Source: Defluviitaleaceae bacterium
GTDB taxonomy: Bacteria; Bacillota; Clostridia; Lachnospirales; WQUN01
Reading direction: 5' to 3'
Length of the DNA stretch: 64,000 nt
Assembly (NCBI GenBank): GCA_009779755.1
Contig: WRDO01000005.1
Span: 54,145-118,144, forward strand
The notes below the pieces were generated by a model, which worked only from the letters and a program-made list of their open reading frames with translations, was not told the DNA's origin and did no database searches. Positions 19,542 to 29,807 of this stretch are shown in pieces. Made by a program: the position numbers and the translations under genes. Numbering within the stretch: the stretch's first letter is position 1; every line of letters starts with the position of its first letter.

Positions 19542-20213
19542 ATGCCGAGAAGGGCAAATTACGAAAAAGACTTGCAGGAAATCTTTGACAATTTAATCCT
19601 TATGTGCCGCTCCATCGAATCGGCCATAGAAAAAAGTATAAAATCATTGGTGGAAAGGGACTTCGACTTGGCCCATGAAGTGTATAATGAACATAGGACC
19701 GTCGATAAACTGGAGCGTGAAATCGAACAGGCATGTCTCAGGCTGTTGGTCATGGAGCACCCGATGGCGAGGGATTTCAGGGAAGTGACCGCCGCGTTGA
19801 AAATGATTACCGATTTGGAAAGGATAGGCGACCAAGCATGGGACATCGCGGAAATCACCATGCAATTCAAAAGTGAAAAGTATATGAAGAAATTGGAGCA
19901 CATTTCGGCAATGGCCGTAATCGTCACCCAAATGGTGAAGGATGGCGTACAGGCTTATATAAATAAGGACATCGAACTCGCCCGTTCCATATATGAAGCC
20001 GACGATAGGGTGGACGCTTTATTTAATACCGTGACGGCGGACGTTATCGCCCGCGTTAAGGTAAACCCCAATAAGGTAAAGCAGGAAATCCGTTTCGTGA
20101 TGATCGCGAAATATTTGGAACGCATCGGCGACCATGCCGTAAACGTAGGCGAATGGGTGGAATATTCCATCACCGGAAACCACCCCAAAAATATCGGCGG
20201 GGAAAGTATGTGA
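19542..20213 (+). CDS. phoU: Phosphate transport regulator PhoU
   Basis: PhoU-type repeats (ALKMITDLERIGDQAWDIAE; IAKYLERIGDHAVNVGEW). Confidence 0.95.
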   Translation: MPRRANYEKDLQEIFDNLILMCRSIESAIEKSIKSLVERDFDLAHEVYNEHRTVDKLEREIEQACLRLLVMEHPMARDFREVTAALKMITDLERIGDQAWDIAEITMQFKSEKYMKKLEHISAMAVIVTQMVKDGVQAYINKDIELARSIYEADDRVDALFNTVTADVIARVKVNPNKVKQEIRFVMIAKYLERIGDHAVNVGEWVEYSITGNHPKNIGGESM

Positions 20214-20215
20214 GT

Positions 20216-20890
20216 ATGAAAAGCAAGATATTTATCGTCGAGGACGATATCGCTTTACAAGAGGTTTATGCCTATTCCTTGGAAAAGGAATTTGACTGCC
20301 GTTGCTTTGACAGCGGGGAGGATTTTTTATCCGCGCTGAAAAACGAGAAACCGGATTTGGTTTTACTCGATGTCATGTTACCCGGCGACGACGGGTTAAC
20401 GATCCTGTCACGTCTGAAAACGAAGAAATCCACTTCCCATATCCCGATCATCATCGTTTCGGCCAGAAACGAGGAAATGTCAAAGGTAGTGGGGCTTAAT
20501 TTGGGGGCGGACGACTATATCGCCAAACCCTTCGGCGTATTGGAACTTACGGCAAGGATAAAAGCCAATCTCAGGAAATATACCAAAGCCGCCGATGATG
20601 ACCTTATCTATAAGGATATAACCGTAAATACCGCAAAGCATAAAATCACGGTAAACGGAACCCCTTTGCAAACAAGCCTGAAGGAGTATAACCTCCTCCG
20701 TATGCTTTGTGAAAACGCGGAGCAAGTGCAGGAACGCGACGAAATCTTCACCAAGGTATGGGACGGCGAATATGTGGGCGAAACACGGACTTTGGACATT
20801 CACATAAATTCGCTGAGGAAAAAACTGTCGGAAGCGAACAGCGAGGCTTCCATCCAAACGATCAGAGGGGTGGGTTACATACTGACATGA
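20216..20890 (+). CDS. phoB: PhoB-like OmpR-family response regulator
   Basis: Receiver domain (LVLLDVMLPGDDGLTIL) and winged helix (TRTLDIHINSLRKKL); adjacent to phoU and phoR. Confidence 0.9.
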   Translation: MKSKIFIVEDDIALQEVYAYSLEKEFDCRCFDSGEDFLSALKNEKPDLVLLDVMLPGDDGLTILSRLKTKKSTSHIPIIIVSARNEEMSKVVGLNLGADDYIAKPFGVLELTARIKANLRKYTKAADDDLIYKDITVNTAKHKITVNGTPLQTSLKEYNLLRMLCENAEQVQERDEIFTKVWDGEYVGETRTLDIHINSLRKKLSEANSEASIQTIRGVGYILT

Positions 20891-22569
20891 AAAAAAGGTT
20901 ATTTATCTCTACGGTTATCATCATGTTTGTGGGGCTTGTCGGTTTTTTTTCCGCATCCGTTTACATTAACCACGCGAATAACTTGGACATGGCCAAAAAT
21001 TCGGTGACAAAGATAACAAAAATCACCGCGGGGTTACTTAACGACGGTACGGACTTAGCCGCGTTCGTTCGGGTCGGTTATGATACGAGGATTACGGTAA
21101 TCGCGCCTGACGGAACGGTTTTGGCGGATACGCAGCCGCTTAACTTAAATATGGCGGAAAACCGCTTAAACCGACCGGAAATACAAGCGGCGTTGCAAGG
21201 TTCCCCCGCTGCATATATACGCCGCTCCGATACGCTGAGCGTCCGTTTTATCTATTATGCTTTAAAGGTTGAATACGGGGACGGATATGTATTTGTACGT
21301 GTTTCCATTCCCGTATCGGCAATCAACGCTTACCTTTTACGTACGTTGCCGTTATTTTTGTTCATATTATTTATCGTGGCCTTGCTTTGCTTTACGTTGA
21401 TACGTTATATGGCGAACCATTTCGTCAAACCCTTTACCGTCGTCGAAAAAAAGCTGCGCCTGCTGTCAAGGGGCGAATATACGTCCGAACCCGTTGCGGA
21501 AACCTTTGAGGAAGCCGGTGTAATCCTGCGTGAAATCGATGACATCTCAACCATATTGCATGATACCTTCAATTCCCTGCGCGATGAAAAGAATAAATCG
21601 GATTATATTTTAAACAATATCGGCGAAGGTATTTTCGCCGTTGATGAAAATAAAAATATTGTGCTTATTAATAAAGTCGCTTTGGATATCTTTAGCGTAA
21701 CGAACGCCATCTCCGGCAAAAACATACACTTCCTGACCGGTAATGAAATATTGGTCAAAGCGGTTGAGGAATGTATAAATACCTCATATAACACCCTGTT
21801 TGACATAAAAACGGACGGTAAAATCTATTCAACAGCCATTAGGCGGCTCCCCGAAACAAAGCTGACCCTAACGGTATTATCCGACGTTACGGAAAACCGC
21901 GAAAACGCAAAACGGCGGGAGGAATTTTTCACAAACGCCTCCCATGAGCTAAAAACCCCTTTAACCGCTATAAAGGGCTTTAACGAATTGACCCTCATCA
22001 ATAACACGGACGAAAACCTGAGGAATTTTATAAACGGCATTACGCGCCAAACGGATCGGATGCTCTTATTAATTGAAGGTATGCTTAAGCTGTCCGAACT
22101 TGAAAGCACGCCGTTGTTAAACCCCGAACCCGTATCCCTTGCCCAAATCGTAAACGAAGTGCGCGATACGATGGAAGCCGCCATAAACCAAAAGGATATA
22201 ACGTTTGACTTGGACGGTGACGGCACGGTAACGGCTGAACAAAGCCATATATATGAATTGGTAAAGAATTTGATTGAAAACGCCGTCCGATACAACAACC
22301 GAAACGGAAAGGTTATCGTTAAAATCCACCACCGTAAAAATACCACGGAGCTGACCGTTTCCGATTCGGGTATCGGTATCTCTTCGGAAGAGCAGACGAG
22401 GATATTCGAACGGTTTTACCGCGTCGAAAAAAGTCGTTCACAACGGAGCGGCGGTTCGGGATTGGGGCTTGCAATCGTTAAGCATATTTGCGCTTTGTAC
22501 GGATGGACGTTGTCGTTAAAAAGCAAAATCGGCTTGGGTACCGAAATAACGGTTTTATTTAACGGATAG
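20887..22569 (+). CDS. phoR: PhoR-like sensor histidine kinase
   Basis: HisKA (FTNASHELKTPLTAIKGF) and HATPase (SGGSGLGLAIVKHI); overlaps phoB by 4 nt. Confidence 0.92.
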   Translation: MKKRLFISTVIIMFVGLVGFFSASVYINHANNLDMAKNSVTKITKITAGLLNDGTDLAAFVRVGYDTRITVIAPDGTVLADTQPLNLNMAENRLNRPEIQAALQGSPAAYIRRSDTLSVRFIYYALKVEYGDGYVFVRVSIPVSAINAYLLRTLPLFLFILFIVALLCFTLIRYMANHFVKPFTVVEKKLRLLSRGEYTSEPVAETFEEAGVILREIDDISTILHDTFNSLRDEKNKSDYILNNIGEGIFAVDENKNIVLINKVALDIFSVTNAISGKNIHFLTGNEILVKAVEECINTSYNTLFDIKTDGKIYSTAIRRLPETKLTLTVLSDVTENRENAKRREEFFTNASHELKTPLTAIKGFNELTLINNTDENLRNFINGITRQTDRMLLLIEGMLKLSELESTPLLNPEPVSLAQIVNEVRDTMEAAINQKDITFDLDGDGTVTAEQSHIYELVKNLIENAVRYNNRNGKVIVKIHHRKNTTELTVSDSGIGISSEEQTRIFERFYRVEKSRSQRSGGSGLGLAIVKHICALYGWTLSLKSKIGLGTEITVLFNG

Positions 22570-22674
22570 TTCTTTCTAAAGGTCTTTCCTAAAATCAGCT
22601 AACGTTATATCCTCCTGTTGACACGGACACCGTGTCGTTCTTTATGATGGGATTGTGAAGGGGGTACGAACCCG

Positions 22675-23667
22675 ATGGAATTAATAACCGCCGGTGCGGT
22701 ATCGAAAAACCTTGGCGTATCAACCCGTATGCTCCGTTATTACGAGCAGGCGGGCTTGATTAAGAGCCAACGCACGTTGGATTACGCGTACAGGGTTTAC
22801 GACGGGGACACGATACGCCGATTGCGTCAAATCATTATTTTGCGGAAGCTGCGCGTTCCGGTTAGGCAAATACGCGAAATATTTGACAACAACGACGCCG
22901 TAAAAGCAATCGAGGTGTTCGAGCGAAACATCAGCGAACTGGATGAGGAAATCACGGCACTCGCCACGGTGAAGTCGATACTCGCCAACCTCGTGCGGGA
23001 GCTTCGCGAAATCGCGGATGTGAGATTACCGCTTGATTTGCTGGGTGACAGTTCCGTTTTTACCATCGTGGACGGTATTTCCCTTCCGAATAATATTTTG
23101 GAGGAAAAAAGAATGAACGATTTAAACCAAGCGAGTAAGGTTCTGGGCAGAAGGAACAAATTGCTGAACATGCGGGGGATTGAAATCCCAAGGTTCCGCG
23201 CGGTTTCATCCGGTTTGAAAACGATGGAGGAAATATTCGGGGAGGGCGGCTTTCAAAGCTGGCTGGATGCGCATGACCATTTTATTTTAAAGCAAATTAC
23301 GGACGAGCCGGGATTTTTTTGGGAAGACCCGCCGGAGGGTAACGGAAAGTCGGTTCTGATCCGCCCGATAAAGGACGGCGTTACCGAAGCGGATGTTTAC
23401 CCGTATGAACTCATGGAATTCCCGGGCGGGCTGTACCTGGTTGCGACAGGCGACGAAAATGACGCGGATGACATCAACGAAACGATCGAATGTATGATGG
23501 ACTGGATAAACAGCCACGATGAATTCGAACACGGCACATTATCGGAGCTGGTCGCGCTATGCAACCGGCCCGCGATGTGCAACATGCCGAACGTCGGCGG
23601 CGCGTTTGATTCGGTACTCGGCATCGCGCAACAACAAATCTTTATACCGTTAAAGCTGAAAAAATAA
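22675..23667 (+). CDS. MerR-family regulator with C-terminal effector-binding-like domain
   Basis: GAVSKNLGVSTRMLRYYEQAGLIKSQRT HTH; coiled coil; effector-like C-terminal region. Confidence 0.88.
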   Translation: MELITAGAVSKNLGVSTRMLRYYEQAGLIKSQRTLDYAYRVYDGDTIRRLRQIIILRKLRVPVRQIREIFDNNDAVKAIEVFERNISELDEEITALATVKSILANLVRELREIADVRLPLDLLGDSSVFTIVDGISLPNNILEEKRMNDLNQASKVLGRRNKLLNMRGIEIPRFRAVSSGLKTMEEIFGEGGFQSWLDAHDHFILKQITDEPGFFWEDPPEGNGKSVLIRPIKDGVTEADVYPYELMEFPGGLYLVATGDENDADDINETIECMMDWINSHDEFEHGTLSELVALCNRPAMCNMPNVGGAFDSVLGIAQQQIFIPLKLKK

Positions 23668-23726
23668 TGTTTACCGCGCGCTTAACAAGACGTGCCGCGC
23701 TTGCGCGCTTATGATAAAATCGCAAC

Positions 23727-24428
23727 ATGATAAACATAGCCATTTGTGACGACGAACCGGCAGAGGTCGCCTACCTAAACGCGCTGGCGCGGGAATGGGC
23801 AACCGAAAGGCGAACGCCGATTAAAACAACGGCGTTCGCCAATGCCGAGCATTTTATCGTGGGCGGGGAAATAACGCCGGATATCATTTTATTGGACATC
23901 CAAATGGGTGGAATGGACGGCATGAACCTGGCGCGGCACATCCGCAAGGGCAACGCAGCCATGCAGATTATTTTCATCACGGGGTACGCGGATTATATCG
24001 CCGACGGCTACGAAGTGGACGCTTTGCATTACTTGATGAAACCGGTTGAAAAGGAAAGGCTGTTCGCCGTGCTGGACAAAGCCGCGGAACGCTTGGACAA
24101 GGAAGAAGAAACGCTGGCGGTGCAAACAAACGACGGCACGGTGCGGGTAAGGGTGGGGGACATACGTTACATCGAAGCCTTCGCCCATTATGTACATATC
24201 AAATGCATAAACGAAACGATTGAAACCCGCGCCAAAATCAGCGACTTGGAAGACGCGCTGGGCGAAGCCTTCGTGCGGTGCCACTGTTCGTATCTGGTGG
24301 GGTTGCGGCACGTTCACCGCATCACAAAAAACGATGTCGTGTTGGAGGGTGGGGAAGTGATTCCCCTTTCGCGGAGGGTGTATAATGAGGTGAACCGGGC
24401 GTTTATAAAATACTACAGTAATTTCTAA
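23727..24428 (+). CDS. LytTR-family response regulator
   Basis: Receiver (IILLDIQMGGMDGMNLARHIR) and LytTR (RVGDIRYIEAFAHYVHI). Confidence 0.92.
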   Translation: MINIAICDDEPAEVAYLNALAREWATERRTPIKTTAFANAEHFIVGGEITPDIILLDIQMGGMDGMNLARHIRKGNAAMQIIFITGYADYIADGYEVDALHYLMKPVEKERLFAVLDKAAERLDKEEETLAVQTNDGTVRVRVGDIRYIEAFAHYVHIKCINETIETRAKISDLEDALGEAFVRCHCSYLVGLRHVHRITKNDVVLEGGEVIPLSRRVYNEVNRAFIKYYSNF

Positions 24429-24439
24429 CGAGGTGTTTC

Positions 24440-25114
24440 ATGGGTATATTCTCCTGGCTTCTAACGCCGATAATCGACAGGCGCATCGCGCAGTTCCAAA
24501 ACGGCCTGATGGCGACGCACATCGCCGAAGTGGAGCACATTTACAATCAAATGCGCGGCTGGCGGCACGATTATCATAACCATATGCAAAAATTAAAGGC
24601 GCATTTGCATTTGAAACAATACGGGGACATCGATACATACCTCACGGCGTTGGCAGACGACTTGGCGCAGGTGGATGTAATAATCAAAACAGGCAACGTA
24701 ACGGTGGATGCCATTTTAAACAGCAAAGTTTCCGTGGCGCGCGCCAAGGGGATAAATGTGAACGCGAAGGCAATCGTCCCTACGAAACTGAACGTCGCCG
24801 AGATAGACCTTTGCGTCATCATCGGCAACCTGCTGGACAACGCCGTGGAAGCGTGTTTGAGGCTGACCGACCCCGCGCGGCGTTTTATCCGTGTGTACAT
24901 AGATATTTTGAAAGGACAATTATATATCTCCGTATCCAACGCCCGCGCAGGGGAAGTGAAGCGCAGCGGCGTGTCCTTCCTTTCCACGAAGGAAGAAACG
25001 GGGCACGGCTTCGGGTTGATGCGGATTGACCGTTTGGCGGATAAATACGGCGGCTTCGTAAACCGCCAAGCCGAAGAAGGCGTGTTTGCCACGGAGGTGA
25101 TGTTGCCGTTGTAG
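24440..25114 (+). CDS. GHKL-type sensor histidine kinase (agr/VirS-like)
   Basis: MRGWRHDYHNHMQKLKAHL phosphoacceptor; IIGNLLDNAVEACL; GHGFGLMRI. Confidence 0.9.
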   Translation: MGIFSWLLTPIIDRRIAQFQNGLMATHIAEVEHIYNQMRGWRHDYHNHMQKLKAHLHLKQYGDIDTYLTALADDLAQVDVIIKTGNVTVDAILNSKVSVARAKGINVNAKAIVPTKLNVAEIDLCVIIGNLLDNAVEACLRLTDPARRFIRVYIDILKGQLYISVSNARAGEVKRSGVSFLSTKEETGHGFGLMRIDRLADKYGGFVNRQAEEGVFATEVMLPL

Positions 25115-25177
25115 TAAAGAGTTATAATGGTAGCCGTTGGAAGTATAGGGTGTTATGATAATGGCGAGGTGATAAAT

Positions 25178-25483
25178 ATGACCGCAACAAAATCAACGTT
25201 GAATGTGAAAATCGACAAAGGCGTAAAAGAAGAAGCCGCGCAGCTTTTGGAAAATATGGGACTGGATCATACAACGGCAATCGATATGTATTACAGGCAG
25301 ATTATTAAAGAACGCCGGTTGCCGTTTCAACCTAAATCAGGCCTTACGGTTGACGAACAAATCAAAGCGGCAGCACTAAAACGCAATCCCAAAAGGGTAA
25401 TACTCCAAACCGATGAAAACGGCAGCATAATCGTTGACAAGGAAAAACACCCCGATATTTATGATTGGGCGGTAAACGGTTAA
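25178..25483 (+). CDS. RelB/DinJ-family antitoxin
   Basis: LNVKIDKGVKEEAAQLLENMGLDHTTAIDMYYRQIIKERRLPFQP typical of RelB/DinJ. Confidence 0.85.
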   Translation: MTATKSTLNVKIDKGVKEEAAQLLENMGLDHTTAIDMYYRQIIKERRLPFQPKSGLTVDEQIKAAALKRNPKRVILQTDENGSIIVDKEKHPDIYDWAVNG

Positions 25484-25800
25484 TGTCACCTTATGAGATA
25501 TATATTATTCACTTATCCTGGGGAAGCGGCGGCAAGATGCGCCCGGTGTTGGCGTTTGTTGTGGACGAAGGTACCGTCGATATCTATCAAATAACAACGA
25601 AGTATGAAAGTAAGTCCAAGGAAATCAAAGCCCTGTATTTCAAAATAATTAATTGGGCGCAAGCAGGACTTGATAGGGAGTCATATGTGGATACAGGTAC
25701 ATTGATTACTTTACCGATGGATGCCTTCAAGGGAAAAATACCTGTCGGTAGATTGACAAGTGCCGACAAACAAAGATTGTTTAAATTTCTTAGTAAATAA
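25483..25800 (+). CDS. Putative PemK/MazF-like toxin
   Basis: GGKMRPVLAFVVDEGTVDIYQITTKYESKSKE; starts within the antitoxin stop (TAATG). Confidence 0.65.
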   Translation: MSPYEIYIIHLSWGSGGKMRPVLAFVVDEGTVDIYQITTKYESKSKEIKALYFKIINWAQAGLDRESYVDTGTLITLPMDAFKGKIPVGRLTSADKQRLFKFLSK

Positions 25801-25845
25801 TAATTCAAAAATACCACTCATGCCGCCACAGCTACCATTCGTGCC

Positions 25846-25875
25846 AATCCCCCCGCAAGCTAACCCGGGGGGATT
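25846..25875. terminator. Terminator-like hairpin between TA pair and ABC exporter
   Basis: AATCCCCCCG-...-CGGGGGGATT followed by atatt. Confidence 0.6.
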
Positions 25876-25968
25876 ATATTATGGACGCGCCCGGAGATGG
25901 AAAGCCCGGGGAAACTTTTGCTCGTCACGAGCAAAGGTTGCAAAAAGCATACGAGGGAGTGATTCAAA

Positions 25969-27780
25969 ATGGCGAAACATGCGGTTCCCGCCAACATGAT
26001 ATACCTGATGGGCATGGCGTGGAAGCATTACAAGTTGGTATTTGTATTTATCTTGCTACAAATGCTGGCTGGCGGGCTGATGCCCCTATTCGGGTTGTAC
26101 TTACCGGTGCTGTCGGTGGATTTGTTGCTGACAGATCGGGGTATGGGGTATACGCTGTGGGCGTTGGGCGGCTTCGCGGGGAGCTATGTGGTTTTGCAAA
26201 TCATTAACAACGTGGCGGGGCAGGGCAAATACCCCTTCCAAAACAACATGCGTACGGTGTTCATGCGGATGCTGATATTTAAGACGATGGAATGTGATTA
26301 CCGTTTGATGGAAAGCGCCGACGGGCAAACGCTGTACGAAAAAATTCGCAATATGCTCTGGAGCGGGGACAACGCGCCCACATCGCAGATGTTTAACGCG
26401 ATGGCGAAGCTGGTTTCCGCGGGTATATCGTTTGCGTTTCTGATGGGCATTTTGGTGATGCTTAGCCCCTATGTGCTGGGCGGGCTGGTGGTGCTTTCGG
26501 TGCTGGGGTACTTTATCAAGAAAATCCCCCTGCGCTACGAAGAAAGTCAACGGGATTACACCGCCGATTTGAATAAGAAATATAATTATTTGCAACAATC
26601 GATGAGCGATATCGGCGCGGGGAAGGATATACGGATATATAACCTGCCCGCGCTTTTTTCGCGCCTGTGCGACAGGCTGATGGGCTTGCAATTCGCTGTT
26701 CGGACGAAAATCGGCAACCGTTACTTCGCGGCGGGGGCGTTGCAAGGGGTGCTGGGGCTGGCGCGGGACGGGTTGGCGTACGCCTATTGCATATGGCGGG
26801 TAGTACAGGGTCAGATTGGCATTCCCGAATTTATTTTGTTCATGGGGGCAATCGGCAGTTTTTACTGGTGGTTGGACAATTTGGTAAACCAATTGATTAC
26901 CCTGCGACGGGAGAACACGCGCATGAACGACGTTCGCGGTTTTATCGAAGGGGTGAACACCTCAAACCCGCTTGCGCCGTCGGATATTAAAATTTTACAG
27001 GGGAAGCAAATAGACATCGAATTCAAAAATGTGTCCTTCCGTTACACGCCCGACACGCCCCCCGTGTTGGAAAATATATCGTTCAAAATCAAAGCGGGCG
27101 AAAAAGCCGCGTTGGTGGGTGTCAACGGCGCGGGTAAAACGACCATTGTTAAGCTGTTGTGTGGCTTTTATAAGGCGGACGAAGGGGAAATCCTGCTGGG
27201 CGGGTTTAACATCAACGACTTTAAGCGGGAGGATTTGTACACGTTATTTTCGGCGGTGTTTCAAGACATGTGCATCATGCCCTTTACCGCCGCGGAGAAT
27301 ATCAGCCTTTCAATTGAAGCGGAACGTGATGCTTCCCGCGTGGCGCAAGCGTTAAAAACCGCGGGGGTGTACGGAGAAATCATGAAGCACGAATTAAAAA
27401 CAAACGCCTACATGACCAAAAGCGTAACGGGGGACGGTATCGTCCTCTCCGGCGGACAGCAGCAGAAATTCGCGCTGGCGCGGGCATTGTACAAGGACGC
27501 GCCCATGCTGATACTGGACGAGCCAACCGCCGCGTTAGACCCCATCGCCGAGTCGGAGGTATACGAAGGTTTCCACGAGGTAACGGGCGGCAAAACGACC
27601 CTGTTCATTTCCCACCGCCTGGCAAGCACGCGCTTCTGCGACCGTATCCTCATGCTCTCCGGTGGTAAAATCACCGAAAACGGAGCCCACGCAACGCTGA
27701 TGGCGTTGGGGGGCGAATACGCCCGCATGTACGACGTGCAGAGCCATTACTATAAAGAGGGAGCGATTGGCCATGCTTAA
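25969..27780 (+). CDS. ABC exporter (TM-NBD half transporter)
   Basis: Walker A ALVGVNGAGKTTIVKLL; LSGGQQQKFALARALYKDAPMLILDEPTAALDP. Confidence 0.94.
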   Translation: MAKHAVPANMIYLMGMAWKHYKLVFVFILLQMLAGGLMPLFGLYLPVLSVDLLLTDRGMGYTLWALGGFAGSYVVLQIINNVAGQGKYPFQNNMRTVFMRMLIFKTMECDYRLMESADGQTLYEKIRNMLWSGDNAPTSQMFNAMAKLVSAGISFAFLMGILVMLSPYVLGGLVVLSVLGYFIKKIPLRYEESQRDYTADLNKKYNYLQQSMSDIGAGKDIRIYNLPALFSRLCDRLMGLQFAVRTKIGNRYFAAGALQGVLGLARDGLAYAYCIWRVVQGQIGIPEFILFMGAIGSFYWWLDNLVNQLITLRRENTRMNDVRGFIEGVNTSNPLAPSDIKILQGKQIDIEFKNVSFRYTPDTPPVLENISFKIKAGEKAALVGVNGAGKTTIVKLLCGFYKADEGEILLGGFNINDFKREDLYTLFSAVFQDMCIMPFTAAENISLSIEAERDASRVAQALKTAGVYGEIMKHELKTNAYMTKSVTGDGIVLSGGQQQKFALARALYKDAPMLILDEPTAALDPIAESEVYEGFHEVTGGKTTLFISHRLASTRFCDRILMLSGGKITENGAHATLMALGGEYARMYDVQSHYYKEGAIGHA

Positions 27781-28423
27781 AGAGGAATTTTCAAACGGCA
27801 TCAAGGGAGCGGTCAAGTCCTACAAACTGATGTACAAAACGGATAAAATGTCGGTACTGCTCCACTTCCCCGGGGCGTTATTGCGGTCGGTGCAGCCGTA
27901 TTTGGGGTTGTTCGTAACGGGGTACATCCTCAACGGCTTCGTGACGGGGTTGGGATTTGCACAACTTTTACGGTTCGCGCTGGGGTTTATCGCGGTGCGG
28001 TTTTTGCTGGAACAGTTGGAAGGCTACCTTGATAAAATCCAACGTGTACGCAGCGATAACACCATCGAGAAAATATATTTGGGAAAATCTAAAAAATATA
28101 TGCATGTGGATTACGCATTGCTGGACGGCCCCGCCATCCACGAAATCAACACGCGCATCCAACGCGACAATAATTGGGGCGCGGGCTTCTATAATATGCC
28201 GTGGTACCTGCACAGTACGCTGGGAAACCGTTTTATTGCGAAGCACAAGAAAAGCGGCAAACAATCCATCACCAAAAAACTGCACGATAAATCCCCTTGC
28301 AAGGTATGCCTATTATATGGATATATCTTGCAAGGGGTTTATATTACCGATGACAAATACAAAGTGGCGAGGAGAATATTTTTGGCATGGTTTGAAAGTA
28401 ATAGGGTTCTGGTAACACCATAA
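27773..28423 (+). pseudogene. 5' fragment of second ABC exporter half, lacking the nucleotide-binding domain
   Basis: Starts as exporter TM domain (YKTDKMSVLLHFPGALLRSVQPYLGLFVTGYILNGF), exporter-like to about 28230, then a 3' tail without ABC motifs. Confidence 0.85.
28293..28337. repeat. Perfect 11-bp inverted repeat CCCCTTGCAAG...CTTGCAAGGGG
   Basis: Arms 28293-28303 and 28327-28337, 23-nt loop; lies at the island boundary. Confidence 0.85.
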
Positions 28424-28462
28424 TTAAAATATGGCTAAAACATCATTTTGCTAAACTACCCG

Positions 28463-28491
28463 TTGACAATGCTCATGTAGCTGAGTATAAT
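28463..28491 (+). promoter_or_regulatory. Consensus sigma-A promoter of the R-M cassette
   Basis: TTGACA - 17 nt - TATAAT. Confidence 0.9.
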
Positions 28492-28522
28492 GTATATGAA
28501 TCGTGGATGTGGAGGGAATATT

Positions 28523-28759
28523 TTGGCAGTCACATGCAAGTTATCGACACTAATGGGGGAGTATAGATTCTCAACCCAAGATGTACACGAAAAAACAGGT
28601 TTATCTCGGAATACGGTATCGAATCTGTATTACGACAAAGCGACTCGCATTGATTTTTCAACCGTTGAAAAACTTTGCGCTCTCTTTGAGTGTGATATTG
28701 GCGATTTGTTTGTGCTGGAAAACGGAAAACCCATACACAGTCGCAGGGGGGAATCATGA
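28523..28759 (+). CDS. Small Xre-family regulator (possible controller protein)
   Basis: HTH (YRFSTQDVHEKTGLSRNTVSNLYYDKATRIDFSTVEKLCALFECDIGDLF); probable TTG start after ggaggg. Confidence 0.8.
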   Translation: MAVTCKLSTLMGEYRFSTQDVHEKTGLSRNTVSNLYYDKATRIDFSTVEKLCALFECDIGDLFVLENGKPIHSRRGES

Positions 28760-29790
28760 GTATGCGGAAGTACAACGTAATTGATTTATTCTGCGGTGCT
28801 GGCGGCCTTCATATAGGATTTGAAAACGAAGGTTTCAATGTTGACCTTTGTATCGATAACAACCCCTTGGTGGAAAAAACGCACAAGCGGAATTATGCAC
28901 ATATTCAACTGTTAAACAAAGACATTTTAGATATAACGATAAATGAAATTCAGCAATACAGCCATTCTGAAATTGATGTGATTATAGGCGGTCCCCCTTG
29001 CCAAGGGTTTTCCACTATCGGGAACAGGGTTTCTTCTGACCCTGACAGGAGAAGTCAAACAGATTCTCGCAATGAACTGGTGTATGCATACGCAAAGATA
29101 GTTAGTGCGTTAAAACCGAAATTCATTATTATGGAAAATGTTAAAGGGATTCTCACGATGAAGGGCGGTGCATATATCCGCACGGTTTTGGAAGAACTTC
29201 GCAAGGTCGGTTATGACGTTGAGTACAGACTCGTTAATATGGCTGATTATGGTGTGCCACAAATTCGTGAAAGGGTAATAATTTTTGGGAATCGTGTTGG
29301 TGTGCCTGTGAATTTCCCGAAACCAGACCATGCGGAAATACCAACGGACACCTTGAATCCTTGGGTTTCGTGTTGGTCTGTGATTAGTGATTTGGAATCG
29401 TTAACGGATATGCCGAATTTTAATCATGTTGCCTTAAAGCATACTAACATAAATATTGAAAGGTATAAATTAATTCCAGAAGGGGGACGCTTGCCTGAAG
29501 ACCAGTTATCCCCTGAATTGTATCGTAGAAATTTTGGCAACACATATAAACGATTACATCGAAATCGCCCTGCTCTTACGATGGTGCCGGGAAATGATGC
29601 TTTTCCAATACACCCCACACTACATCGGAGCCTCACGGTGAGGGAAGCTGCCAGAATCCAAACATTCCCAGATAATATCATTTTTGAAGGAAATCGGCGG
29701 CAACAAGGACATCAGGTAGGAAATGCCGTACCGCCATTGTTTTCGCAAAAATTAGCAAAATTCATTCTTTCTCAGCTTGAGAAAGGGTAA
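28756..29790 (+). CDS. DNA (cytosine-5-)-methyltransferase
   Basis: NVIDLFCGAGGLHIGFENEGF; GGPPCQGFSTIG; MENVKGIL; REAARIQTFPDNIIF; QVGNAVPP. Confidence 0.97.
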   Translation: MSMRKYNVIDLFCGAGGLHIGFENEGFNVDLCIDNNPLVEKTHKRNYAHIQLLNKDILDITINEIQQYSHSEIDVIIGGPPCQGFSTIGNRVSSDPDRRSQTDSRNELVYAYAKIVSALKPKFIIMENVKGILTMKGGAYIRTVLEELRKVGYDVEYRLVNMADYGVPQIRERVIIFGNRVGVPVNFPKPDHAEIPTDTLNPWVSCWSVISDLESLTDMPNFNHVALKHTNINIERYKLIPEGGRLPEDQLSPELYRRNFGNTYKRLHRNRPALTMVPGNDAFPIHPTLHRSLTVREAARIQTFPDNIIFEGNRRQQGHQVGNAVPPLFSQKLAKFILSQLEKG

Positions 29791-29807
29791 AAGGGAGAGC
29801 ATGTTTG

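Noticed and set aside
25760-26207. ORFs 25760-25999 and 25881-26207
   Set aside because: Span the terminator-like hairpin and overlap the ABC exporter in other frames; no RBS or family match.
26101-26892. 263-aa minus-strand ORF
   Set aside because: Antisense shadow of the ABC exporter gene.
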